From Coriolopsis trogii (Eukaryota > Basidiomycota > Agaricomycetes > Polyporales > Polyporaceae), in contig JAHYIO010000003.1 in the NCBI GenBank assembly GCA_020543525.1, forward strand, positions 1,798,001 through 1,862,000: a DNA stretch of 64,000 bases, written 5' to 3'. Below, piece after piece: positions 1 to 12,690 of this stretch. The notes below the pieces were generated by a model, which did no database searches, was not told the origin of the DNA, and saw only the letters and a list, made by a program, of their open reading frames with translations. Each line of letters starts with the position of its first letter. Positions within the stretch are counted from its first letter, which is position 1. Both the position numbers and the translations under genes were made by a program.

Positions 1-43
1 TGGACACATCGTCATCACTCATATCCGTACACACCTTCATGAT

Positions 44-122
44 TGACCATGACTGGTCACCACTCCCTGCGGTATGGTCGTCAATGGTTATCAATGGTCA
101 GACCCTGACCAAGGGCTGACCA
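44..122. promoter_or_regulatory. Cluster of TGGTCA/TGACCA half-sites
   Basis: Exact copies of TGGTCA or its complement TGACCA occur at 44-49, 54-59, 95-100, 106-111 and 117-122. Near copies lie around 75 and 85. Two of the copies form an inverted repeat, TGGTCAGACCCTGACCA, at 95-111. A shorter palindrome, TGGTCCGACCA, lies near 184-195. The pattern looks like a binding array for a dimeric transcription factor, but neither factor nor target gene can be named from this window. Confidence 0.4.
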
Positions 123-411
123 TGTGCGCGCGCCGCACCGTGAGAGATGCCCATTCGCGACCGCACGTGATCAGGTCTCAGGGTGGTCCGACCATTCAAG
201 GTGCGTCTGGCAAGCTTCGTAACCCTCAGACGAAGACAGCCATGCATTACGAAGGACGACCGCATGCGGTCACCTACATGTACATTTTGCTGATGCGCAA
301 TGACCTCACCTCCATTTCATCTCATTCTTAAATACATTACTCGTATCTGTGCCCACATATTTGTATAATTTCAGCATTCTGAAGTTGTAAACGAGCGAGC
401 TACACCCTTAT

Positions 412-444
412 CTCCGAACACTAGGGCACCTCCGAACACTAGGG
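412..444. repeat. Two-copy tandem repeat, 18-nt period
   Basis: The 15-mer CTCCGAACACTAGGG occurs at 412-426 and again at 430-444, separated by three bases. Only two copies are present and no function is evident. Confidence 0.7.
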
Positions 445-660
445 GAGCGATAGTACTCGTTATGGGAGAAAGCGATGTGATGACACGTGGGATGACGCGT
501 GAGAGCAAACGTCCCGGAATGTCCTGCTGAAACACGAAGCCACTAGAGCGCCGTACGTATTGCCATTTATATCTAATTTCCCACCCCAGATTGATTCGAC
601 ATTTGTCGAGGGGAGACCTGGACCCTAAAGTGTCCAGGAACATTACAGTAACCTAGAGGG

Positions 661-2340
661 CTAAAAGTCCACCCCAGCTAACACGCTCGCCTCAACGGCT
701 TCAGCGACCCTCAACTCCTCGGTCCAAAGCATGACCACGTTCTGCGCCATCCATTCCCGCCAACCCGCCCCTTCAGACTGCCAGTCCTTTTCCTTCATGG
801 ACCTCAGATGCGCACGAGCCCTCTCCACGATATGTCGACACATTCGGCGCAGCGAAAGCCTCCATGCATCCTCGTTTTGCGGCGATATCTGGTCGGTTTG
901 ACCGTGTATGACACGCCGCCACTCCTGTATACGAGAGTCGAAAGACGCATCGTCGTCATCGTTACCGAGAGCTCCGTCGAAAGCATGCAAAAGTCGGAGA
1001 GCAGCTAGTAGCCGGTAGGAGGGATGTGCAGGCACAGATGCGCTGTGAAGTGTCCAATCCCTGGAATTGGAGATCAGTATGTTCGCGCAAACGTTCAATC
1101 CGTGGGGATACGCTCACCCCCAATATCCTTGGACCTCTAGAACCGCTCTCAACCTATTGCCGAGAGTGGGGTTCATTGAGAACAGCTCCTCTACCAATTC
1201 TTGAACGTCGACTTCTGCTGGGTAGGCCCCGCTTGTTATCTCCTTCTCGGACATGTTGTTTACGAAGCCATACTCCGACAACAAGAAACTATTGGAATGA
1301 CTTCCATATTGGAGGTACAGCTCTTGTCCCGCTCGCACCGTTTCCTGAGAAGGGCCAAAGAAAAGAAAGTTCTTTGGCGGCTTCTTGGCCATCGATCCCC
1401 ACACCTCGGAGTCAACGACAGGGAATATGTGCGTCTTGCCGTGGTTATGATTAGCAAAGTCAAGGACAGGACAGAGCGTGAAGTTGTCCGAATCTGACAG
1501 TGTTGATCGGAGTCGATAGAATATACATCGCGTGTTGACTGAAGCATATCCATGAGATTTTGACAAAGTAAGAGCGTAGCATGGTAGAGACCGTTTAGCC
1601 AAGCCCAGAGATAGTCCATAAGTAGCTGCGAATCTTGTCCGCACGGGGCGGCGAACCGCATGTGGGTCCGAGATGAACCAGCCAATATGGATGGAGTTTC
1701 GTCCTACCAATCGTCAGGCACGGTAAGCGAGTAGAAAATGAATAGTAGCACACCATGTAACGCGAAACGGTCCTCCAATCTTCTTCAAAGCGTTCGTGCA
1801 GCGTAGACAATCTACGGCAAGTGCTCGGCGGCAACGCCTCGAGCATGTGCTGTTCCCACAGGTCTTCTTGTTTGATATCTCGCTTGACCAGCCACGTCAA
1901 CGGATGACTCGCAAAATCTCGGGGAAGGGTCGATATGTACGGTCCAAATGCGGGATCCCCGGAGTCTGCGTCGCCAAGAGGTTTGTGAAGCAAGAGATGC
2001 AAAGATACAAGCTGCACCCCAGAGAGAGATCGTCTACGAAGTTGTGGGTATATCTTGGCCACTGTTTGTATGTTCATCAATGCGGACGATGGAACCTTGA
2101 ACAAAAGCGTAGAACGCTGTTCCAAAATGAGCGAGAGGTGCTCCTGGCCATAAATCGGAAGCACACGAGGACCGTGGAACTCACCAAACAATCCCTGGAA
2201 GCAAACAACCCTCTTCCTGCACCCGGGACTTCCCTTGCCTCGACATGAAAGTCATCTTTGCCTGTGTTCATGCCATGCACCTCCTTTAGCCATGCGAGCA
2301 AGCGCTCCCAGCGGTGTCGCTCCATATCGTCCAAGACCAT
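661..2340 (-). CDS. SET-domain protein lysine methyltransferase (SETD3/RKM-like)
   Basis: Predicted to transfer methyl groups from S-adenosylmethionine to lysines of non-histone proteins, in the Rubisco-LSMT/SETD3/Rkm class. Five exons (2340-2185, 2116-1754, 1703-1592, 1538-1118, 1060-661) join in frame into 483 residues. The N-terminus carries GAGRGLFAS, the first SET motif. The split SET core ends with WAWLNVNTRC, LCPVLDFANHN (cofactor-binding NH motif) and GQELYLQYG followed by SFLLSEYGF, a post-SET arrangement typical of this class. The C-terminal part (VPAHPSYRLLAALRLLHAF) fits the Rubisco-LSMT substrate-binding domain. The chosen ATG at 2340 is the first in frame before the SET motif. 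It is divergent from the dehydrogenase at 2697. The substrate cannot be told from sequence. Confidence 0.8.
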
Positions 2341-2696
2341 CGCGCCGCTTAGCAGTGCATTCCCACCTATGCGACACCCGTGATATATACCTCCACAGCG
2401 GGCCGCAGCTTTTGCAGGACTCCCACCGAGCGAGCGCGAAGCGTGAAGCAGGTGACGAAGAAAACGACCACGATGGTGAGAGTGCAAGGTACGACTGGTG
2501 GCTGCACGGGCGATTGATCACAGATAGCACGCCCCGAGATTAGCTTCGGCTCCCCGGGTCCATTCCGCAACCATTGCGCGTACGCCCGAGCACGTTTGCG
2601 CACGCACAAAGTGGCAGAACCGTTCACAGAGCAACTTTATACTCGTACCGAACGTCCATCTTCAGTTCAAGACCGATACTCGACCCGCGACGAAAC
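2341..2696. promoter_or_regulatory. Divergent promoter region, SET gene / dehydrogenase
   Basis: These 356 bp separate two start codons pointing away from each other. A TATA-like TTTATA lies at about 2636-2641, some 55 bp before the dehydrogenase ATG. No other element was recognised. Confidence 0.45.
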
Positions 2697-3938
2697 ATGT
2701 CTGTCTTCAACGCATCGCGCCTCCTCGGCAAGACCGTCCTGATTACAGGGGCAAGCGCTGGTATCGGCGCGGTACGTTTGACCGACCGTCCAGAGGACTA
2801 GCTCGTACTAACGATCGTGTGCGTGATGCACCGAAATCTCATAAGGCCACCGCAGTGCTCTTCGCCAAGGTATGGAACCATGCCAGATCTCCGCAGCCAT
2901 CACGAACTCCCTGGCTCACCCATGGAAAACAATAGGGCGGTTCGAATGTCATCCTGTGTGCCCGCCGTGTTGAAGCCTTGAAGTCAGTCGCGGAGGCGTG
3001 TGCGGCCGCACACAAGGAGGCGGGAGTCCAGCAGGGCGGCCAGTTCGCTACCATCCAGCTCGATGTCGCCGACAAGAAGCAGATCGCGTCTCTTCTTGAC
3101 AAGGTCCCACAGAACCTCCGCAATATCGATATCCTCGGTGAGTAGTGTATGCTCCCGCCTCACGACCCACGGCTGTCAGGTTGACCGAGAGTTCACGACA
3201 CAGTGAACAACGCTGGGTTCGTGCTTGGCACGGAGAAGGTCGGAGACATCTCAGAGACAGACATGGAGGCCATGTTCCAAGTCAATGTATTCGGCCTTAT
3301 CTCCATGACCCAATTGATTCTCAAGGGTGCGTTTCTAATGATCCCTCGTCGGGTTGGCGGATTGCTCATTGACACCGTAGAGTTCAAGGCACGCAAGAGC
3401 GGTCACATCATTAATGTCGGGTCTATCGCAGGTATAGTATAACCTTTTCGCATTCTTACGATGTTTCACCTGAGCACGGCACGTCCAGGACGTGAACCAT
3501 ACGCTGGAGGAGCCATCTACTGTGCAACCAAGCACGCCGTCCGCTCGTTCACTGGTTCTCTCCTTCGCGAGGTCGTCGACACCCCCATCCGCGTATCTGA
3601 GATTCAACCTGGTGCGCCTCACTCGACCTCTCGTACAGAGTCCCGCTAACTTTCTTGTGCTCAATAGGCATGGTCGAGACGGAGTTCTCCATCGTCCGAT
3701 TCAGAGGGGACAAGTCTGCGGCTGACAAGGTATACGAAGGCCTCCAACCCTGTAAGTGCTTAATCCTACCGCTCTCTTGTTGCGAAACTTATGGTTACGG
3801 CTTGCAGTGGTGGCCGAAGACATCGCCGAGGAGATCGTCTGGGCTGCTGCGCGCCCACCTCACGTCAATGTGGCCGAGATCTTCGTCCTGCCCGTGAACC
3901 AGGCCAGCCCCACCATCAACTACAGGGGTGGTAAGTAG
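2697..3938 (+). CDS. Short-chain dehydrogenase/reductase (YMR226C/Ydf1-like)
   Basis: A classical SDR of about 275 residues, closest by motif to fungal NADP-dependent 3-hydroxy-acid (serine/L-allo-threonine) dehydrogenases. Spliced in frame it shows the Rossmann motif [12 protein letters not shown], the NNAG motif, catalytic Ser in GSIAG, and Tyr/Lys in YCATKHAV. The family C-terminus [15 protein letters not shown] is present. The ATG at 2697 directly precedes the nucleotide-binding domain. At least six short introns interrupt the gene. The last exon ends with a stop inside a sequence that also looks like a splice donor (GTAAGT), but the alternative exon would not soon terminate, so I kept the stop at 3938. 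The 3' end converges on the next gene, about 300 bp away. Confidence 0.85.
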
Positions 3939-4236
3939 ATACAAGCTTATGAGATGACCTCTCGTTTATTGCCTTCGAGGGCCCAGCCCTAAGCTTTAGA
4001 CGTAGGGAGGATAAGCCGGAGTATGGTGTCTGTACATGCTGTAATATACGCCTTCCAAGCAACAAACAATTATCTGCGTCTAGAATCCCCACGCAATCAG
4101 TAGACAGGCCATCTGGAGCAACACCCAGGGCGATAGAAAGGCAGGAAAGACATCATCTTCATAGCAATGTAATAAGATAGGGATATACATGAGATGCTGG
4201 GATATATCATTAGTTCTGTTATTTCGTCATGCCAAA

Positions 4237-7200
4237 TCACGACTTCGCCTTCTTGCTCTTGCTCCGTGTGCTCTTCACAGGCGTCGGTGCAGGCACAGGG
4301 GGCTCAGGCTCAGGCTCGGACACCGGTACCTCATCATTGTCGAACACAAACTTCTTCACCACGACGCTCTCTTTCACCAGTCCTCCCACAGGCAGCTCTG
4401 CGTTGAGCACGTTTCCAAGCGTGTCCAAGCGCAATGCCTACAGAACACATTATCCATGCGTCGTCAGTCCCAGTTCAAGTCAAGTCAAGTCGGTTCCCAT
4501 GCTCGCGTACCTTTGCAGCAGCTGCCAAGCAGCTCTTCGTTGATGGGACGGCATTCGTGTTCCACTTCGGCTTCGGTGGTGTGTCGCGCAAGTACACCGT
4601 CGTGTGCAAGCCCCGGTCCCATTTCACCTGCTTCTCCGTCACCTCCTCGACCTTCTGCACCTCGTCCCCGTTGCCTCCGTCACCAAACCGCGCCCGTTTC
4701 GTAGGCCGCGCAGGTCGAGGCGGGGTCTCATAATCTTCCTCATCCCCAGGCCCCCGCCGATGCCTGCTAACCAATCCCTCCTCGTTTTTGTCTGCACTCA
4801 AAAAGCTGGCATCGCCCGCGTCGCTCTCGCCCTCCCCCTCCGTAGCCACAAGTTCCGCATCGCTCCCCGCCGACCGTCTCGCCCGCCGCTGCGCACGCTC
4901 CTGGCGCTGCTGTATGCGCTCCTCCCTCTGCTTCTCGAGGGCGGATTTCACGCGTGTCGTTGGGCTGTCCGGCCGCGCGCCCTCCTTTCTTATTACCTCC
5001 GTCTGGATCGTCGCCACCTGCTGCTGGTTCCGGAGCGTGTTCGCAGAGGTGAGCGTCTTGAGCGCCAGTGCGGTCATCCCCGCGAACGGTCCTGCCGTTT
5101 CGGAGGGCAGTGGCCCACGGCGACGGGGTTGTAATAGTCGAGTGGAAGTGGTCGAAACGACGGAACCGAAAACATCTGTGCTAGGGGCTGTTGTGCGCTT
5201 GGAACGTGTCGAGCGACGTTGAGATGTGGAGGGTTGTTCGACAGGGATCGGAGCAGGTGCTGGTGCTGGTGTCGGTGCAGATTCAGGTGTAGGTGCAGAC
5301 TCCCGCGCAGACTCGGTCGCCGCGTTGACTTCCGAGCCCACCGTCTGGCTAGGAACAGCCTGGAACGCTTCGGGAGCAGGAACAGGAGCAGGCGAAGGTG
5401 CTCTAGTCTCCTTCGCAGGGCTCACATTAGCCTCAACCACCACAGGAGTTGGAAGAGGAGCAGGGGTAGGGGCAGGGGCAGGAGTAGGGGGAGGGACAGG
5501 CTCTCGACTGGGCTCCTTGACTGGACTGTCAGGAACCGTGATAGTAGGAAGTGGGCCAGACTGCCCTTCGGGCTGTGGACGCTTCCATCCAACGGCGGAA
5601 CGCGCCTTGATGGGACCCATCTGCTTCATAGGAGAAGGTGGCAACGTAGTCATTGATGTTGTGTGCGACGCAGCAGTCGGTGCAACTTCCTTGCCCTTGT
5701 TGAACATCCCCGGTACAACCTTCCTCATCATGAGCTTAGGTTGGGCGGGCGCAGGAGCCTTGGAGGCACCAGGTTCCGCTCCGCGTTTGCGTTTCAACCC
5801 GTGAGCTGCACCGGCATCTGTGGAGCTAGAGGTTGCAGAGGGAGGTTGGACAGTGACGGCTTGTCGACCTTTCTGAGCTGGGGGTGCTTTAATAGTAGTG
5901 TTCGTCCCATGGCCTTCGTCTGAGCTACTCCCACTGGATGATCCTACATTCACAACGCGCAGTGGCTGAGAACGAATCAATGTCAGCTCCCTTTCAACTG
6001 TGTCTGCACTATTAATCTGACCTTCGCTCTTGTGATGATCCTAGACTTCGCGGGCGTGGGCAGTTTGCTTGGCAACGGCTCAGCAGCCTTGGGTCGGGCG
6101 TACGGTTTTGCACCTACGCGTGGGATCCTACTCCCCGCACCAGCAGATGGCTGACGCAGGCTAGAACCAGGTTTCGCGGGACTCGTCGGTGCCTGAGAAA
6201 CCAAGGGCCTTCCCAGAGGTCTTCCTGTTGACGGGCCAGGCTCCTCCGCCTCCGGAATGGCTGGATGTAGTCGCTGTTGGTGTACAAGGGGGTAGGGGAG
6301 GGTCGCCCGGGATTTCAAAGCGCTCTGTGGTGTTCCATCGGACGACGCGGGATTTTGAAAGAACGTCCGGCGAGCAGAGGGCTTAGCAGTAGGTTCCGCC
6401 GACGCACCACGCTCTTTCCTCCTGAAGACGGGCCGAGCTTCGACGGACGCGCTCCGTTCCCTAGGAGGTACTGATGATGCACGAACAGGGGACTGCAGGC
6501 GGGGATCAGCCTTCCCCTTGCCTTTGTCCGCCGTTTTACTCGGGGAAGGAGGAGGTACTAGAACGGCCTCATTCATAGGCACGCGCTTTGCAGGGCTACG
6601 CGTCGGATCGTCAAGCGCGATCTTCTTGAAGACCGGAGAGCCAGGCGCATTGGGTGGACGCACAGCACTAAACGCTGCAGGAAGTTTCTGGGAAGAATAC
6701 GTGCCATCCGCAATCGCCTGAGAGAGAGGAACACGCCGCGCGGGGGTTCGAGAGCCTTCACCGAATTTGGATGGGGAGAATGGTCGAAGGGGACTCTTTG
6801 GCCGGGGTGCGTCAGGAGGAAGGTCCGTCTGCCCAAGCCTTGGGAAGACGAAGGCGGAGCTCTGTTGTGGGGGCGTCGATGGTGTAGGAGCAACCAGAGG
6901 TTCTACAGGAAGGACATCGACTCCTTCTGGTAGCGGAGGTTGGGGCGTCGAGGAACCACTGACGCTCTCACCCGCAGGCTTCGGAAGAAGCTGGGTCAGG
7001 ACAGCAGCAGACATGGGGGATAGGGACCCAAGATCTCTGTGCAAACGAGCCAGTTCCGGCGATTGCTTGGGGGTAACGGGGTCAACAATGCTCGTGCCTT
7101 CACTTTTAAGGTTGGGCACAAGAGACACTCTGAACTTCCGTTTCCGCTGCTGGGTCCCGTCAGCACCTTCGGCAGAAGGCTGCGCGGCTGCAGCATCACT

Positions 7201-8290
7201 CTCGGAGTTGTCGGCGTGTTCCAGGGATGTCCTGGGTCGCAAGGGCTGCGGCGAGGTGGCGACAACAGTCTGTGGAAGTGAACTACGACTCTTGCGCGGA
7301 CGAGATGATCGGCGCAAAGGCGGCGCATGCTCTTCAGGATGTGCGGTGTCTGCAATGTCGATCTCAATGAGAGGTGGCGACGGTGCGGTGGTGTCAACCT
7401 CAATCTCGAAGGACTGCACAACGTCCATTTCTTCATCTGGGTTTGAAGAGACCCTCTGATCGGTCGAGGGAGCCGAGGCGTCGACGAGCGAGGCTTCATG
7501 TGTAGAGTTGACGTCGGAGCGAGGAGACATGGAGAGAAGGTCGTCAACAGAAGTGGGCGCGAGCTGATCCATACTCCGTTGAGTGTCACGAGATGAAATT
7601 GAATTTGAGGGAGCATCAAGAGGAGGCGGAGTTTGTGCAGTGAACGAGTCAAACTGAATAAGATCGGGTTGCGAAGTGTTTGAGGCATCATCTGGGTCTT
7701 CTTCTATAGGTCGCGGTGTCCCGGGAGAGGACGACGCAATAGGTTCCGACAGCCCTTCCAGTACAACATGTCGGTTCGTTTGCATATCGTCGGATGGCTC
7801 CGCAGGGTCAGATACGTCAACAAGAAGACCATCCTGAAGGTCTGACGGCAGTTCCTGAGCAGCGAGAGGTGGACTAGGTGGTGGTGAAGGATTGCTACAG
7901 GCGCTCAGGACCCTGCTCGCGAGAATAACAGAGGGTTCTGCAACGACGCGATCTAACAGCAGATTGCCACTCATAAAACGAGCACTCACCATCTGGTAAT
8001 CCATCGTCATCCCCATCGGGGGTTCCTTCTCTGGTATCCGAGCCCGATGGCTCGTGCTCCGGAAATAGTGGCAGCGGGACCATTGCAGACGACAGCCTGG
8101 ACGATCGGCGTACCGGAGTCCGGAACCGCGAGCCAGTCGAGGGCGGCGCGAACTTTTTCTCGGGCGATTGAAGGGGACCAAAGAATATCCTGTCCGTACC
8201 GGCACTCGTGGAGTCGTTCGCTTGAGAAGAGCTGAGGTTGGAAAGCGGGGAGTCCATTTGCCAGGGGTCTATAGCGACATCGCCAGACAT
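4237..8290 (-). CDS. Large Ser/Pro-rich disordered protein, unknown function
   Basis: Four exons (8290-7990, 7937-6022, 5965-4511, 4437-4237) join with consistent phases into 1290 residues. I do not recognise the family. Nearly the whole chain is low-complexity Ser/Pro/Thr/Glu sequence with basic patches such as PARRVPLSQA, RSPAKRVPMNEA and RRSSRPRKSR, which look like nuclear localisation or CDK sites (inference). A Pro/Ala/Thr stretch around 5230-5500 is almost a simple repeat. The only region that looks folded and constrained is near the C-terminus: KWDRGLHTTVYLRDTPP, then AAAAKALRLDTLGN and VVVKKFVFDNDE, ending in a Lys/Ser-rich tail. A chromatin or cell-cycle scaffold is possible but unproven. 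The ATG at 8290 begins the only long open first exon. Confidence 0.75.
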
Positions 8291-8742
8291 AGTGTAGACT
8301 GAAGCCGAGGGCGCGATGGTAAGAGGTATCGCGAGCACAAGAGGTCTTAGAGAGATAGACGGAGGTTAGGGTCTAGGTTGTGGACTCGGTGGAGACTGAG
8401 AACGTTGAAGTCGCGTTGAATGCACGTGATCGAGGACGAGCGTGACATGACGCGCGATGGCATGAGCGCCAAACTAGAAGCAACTTCAGCTATTGGGATA
8501 CCTTGGCACATCTGTGAGTATCCTGTACTCTCCTGTCTGTGTTGCTGTACAGGGACAGGCGGACAACAGACATCACAATGTCTCGAAGTGCGGACTATCG
8601 GTACTACCCCGAATAAACGCCAGCTGTTCTGCCAGGAGGACAGCGATGCAGAAACGTACAGAACTCCTGCCACAAGCAGGTAGTGCTATAACTACGGTAC
8701 ATCAGTAATAAGGGCTACATTTCCTATAGTCCCGACATACAG
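8291..8742. other. Intergenic, between two minus-strand genes
   Basis: These 452 bp hold the promoter of the disordered-protein gene and the 3' region of methionine aminopeptidase. Reading frames here have no recognisable domain, and I see no clear TATA element. Confidence 0.4.
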
Positions 8743-10666
8743 TCACTGGAGATCGGCCCTGGGCGTGCCCGCCGTGAGGACCTCGACTCCGGTCTCGGTT
8801 ATCCTACGCCAAGCCGTCAGTAACCAGATCGCTCGCCACCATAGTAATTGTGGGACTCACAGTAAAGTCTCCTCAAACTGAGCACTGCGCTTCCCGTCGA
8901 TTGTCACAGCAGTCCAATCGTCCGGCCAGTGCTCGAGGTCCCAGTGGCCCAAATTAATCATCTATGTCGCATACATCACTGTCAGCGCACGAGAGCGTAC
9001 AGTCGGGGAGCAGGTGAGCAAAGCACATACAGGCTCGATGGTGAACGTCATTCCGGGCTTCATCGTTCCAATCGCTTTGTTCTTCGCATAATGGGGGACG
9101 TTGGGCGCGGTGTGGAAGAGGTCGTTGATACCGTGACCGCAGTAGGTGCGCACAACAGAGCAGCCATTCGACCGTGCGATGGGCTCGCTGTGAGCAGACG
9201 GCGTTGCGTCAACATCGTAGAAACGCCGGGCTGGTGTGCACTACTGGGGCAAGAGGAGCGATGAACGTACATGGTCTTTCCGAGGTCGCGGAAGAGCGCC
9301 CCGGGCTTGCAGAGCTTAATGGCTTCGTCGAGCGTCTTACGCGCCGTGCGCATGAGCCTTTGCGAGTCTTCGTCCACTCGGCCGACGGGGTAGGTTTCGT
9401 TTAGGTCTCCGTGGAAGCCTGTTGAGTAGCAAGGCAAGGAGGCTCTTCAGTAACTCAAAATGAATGGATTGGAAGAGCCTCACCATCTTTGTATACACTG
9501 ACGTCTGAGAAAGCGGGATGAATACACTCGGCCCATAGAAACCAAGGGGAGATGCGTACCAATGTTAATGATATCGCCCTCTTGTAATTTGCGTTTGTCG
9601 GGGATACCATGGCAGATGACCTCGTTGACCGAACTGAGTACAAGAAATGATTTGAGTCCATCGTGTCTCACCCTTAACGAGAAGAGCAATATCACCTACG
9701 TGCAAACGGACTTGGGGAAGTTACGGTAGTTCAACGGAGAGGGGTATGCGTCGCGCTCGATGGTAGCTTGATGCACAATAGCGTCGATCTCGTCTGTCGT
9801 GATTCCAGGACGGATGGCAGCGGCAGCGGTGTCCAGGATCTCCCTAGACAACTAGAGGAGCACAAGGGAACGCAGGCGTAGTCAGAAGGGGGCTATCGAG
9901 ATTGCTGACGGGGCCCTTGAGAGCGGAACGTCGCGAAGATAGGAGAGGGCTCACCTTGCACACATGGCGCATCTTCGCCTGCTCCTCCGGACTCAGGATC
10001 TTGGGAGGTTGACCGGCTCGTCTAGATTCCGACGTCGGAATACCTACAAAAGAATGAGGTGGGTGAGCGGGAAGGACTCACATGGCACGAGGAATAGCGT
10101 AGATCACACGCTTGAGCGTACCATCCTCTGCATAGTCGGGACGCTTAATGTGTTCCGGCACTTGTCGTCTCGGGGACAGCGGGTAGACAGGACGAAGGGA
10201 GCCGGTGAATTTGAAAGTGCCGAAGGGATTGAAGGTTCCGTCTACTCATCGTCATGGGCATGCGCACCATGAGTGCAGCTACGGAGACTACGCACCTTTG
10301 TTGATGTTGGGATCATTCAGCAGAGGCTGCTTCGGGGTGGCGAGGTCGTGTATGATTTTGTGGGTTTTCTTCGAAACGATCAGCAAAAGTCGGAATATGA
10401 ATGATCGAGGTAGCTACCCCTGTAACAGGTGTCAACTTGCGATGATCAGGAGCTCGGGAGGTGTGAACTCACAGTTGCTTTTGAAGCAATCCTGACCGCA
10501 GAAATACGACCCCTTGATTCCCAGCCTGATGGTAGAGAGGGTAAGAGGGAGTAAAAGCGGTGGAGGACGAGAGGACTGACTTGCTGCATGTCGGGCACTC
10601 GAGGCGGGAGGGCGGGTTGCCGTTGATGCAGTTCGAGGACTTGCAGGCGACGGCGGGAACACTCAT
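8743..10666 (-). CDS. MAP1: Methionine aminopeptidase 1
   Basis: Removes the initiator methionine from nascent proteins in the cytosol. The spliced product is roughly 385 residues. The N-terminal zinc finger that binds ribosomes is visible ([20 protein letters not shown], then [11 protein letters not shown]). The catalytic pita-bread domain shows metal ligands in [17 protein letters not shown] (two Asp), [14 protein letters not shown] (His), FTIEPMINLGHW (Glu) and QFEETLL (Glu). Substrate-pocket sequence [10 protein letters not shown] is present. The end [12 protein letters not shown] is the usual C-terminus of this enzyme. The start at 10666 gives [13 protein letters not shown] directly before the finger. 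About nine short introns are present. Divergent from the FAD monooxygenase. Identification is secure. Confidence 0.93.
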
Positions 10667-10963
10667 AGTGGACGGTGGCTGAGAGGGAACAGAGCTGCTA
10701 TCAGAATTTGGCGGGCGGAGACGGAGGCGCGTGGCGGTGCTGGGCAGGTTGCCGGACGTGCGCAAGGTCACGTCCAGGTCCCAGGCTGTCCCACTGGCTG
10801 CACCAGGACTCTCATGCATCTTGGCACGTCCTGTCCCTATTTGCTACTTCCCGGGTCCCTCGGGAGTGCCAGGAACGTTCTGGCATGCCCCGCAGCATGC
10901 ACACATGTATAATAAGTTCGCGGACACGGATCAGCCCAGCCATCTATCTTCTCTGACCACATC
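10667..10963. promoter_or_regulatory. Divergent promoter, MAP1 / FAD monooxygenase
   Basis: A 297-bp spacer between two outward-facing ATGs. A TATA-like TATAATAA at 10908-10915 lies about 50 bp before the monooxygenase start. Confidence 0.45.
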
Positions 10964-12457
<1,494 letters not shown>

Positions 12458-12690
12458 AGGGATCATGGACTATACCTGTTCTCGCAATCAGTGATATTGC
12501 GTCTATGGAAAGCAACCTCGAAGCTATACTTGCCCATTGAATATGTGCATTTCTCCAACGGACTAGAGCCTCTTGTTTACAATGAGCCTATAATATACAT
12601 TGGGCAATATGCGTGGTCTCACGACCAAGCAGCTTTCTCGTACATGCGATGCCAACAAGCCGAGCGTCTCCTCTGACGCCTCGCCTTCGC

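Larger units (their letters stand above)
1..660. other. Intergenic region at left edge
   Basis: No reading frame here resembles a protein and no tRNA-like fold was seen. The stretch holds a cluster of TGGTCA/TGACCA half-sites (about 44-200) and a short tandem repeat (412-444), described separately. It lies beyond the 3' end of the SET-domain gene and may be regulatory DNA for a gene off the left edge. Confidence 0.5.

Noticed and set aside
3922..3990. Possible extra 3' exon of the dehydrogenase after GTAAGT
   Set aside because: The candidate exon stays open without a family-like sequence, whereas the stop at 3938 follows the expected C-terminus.
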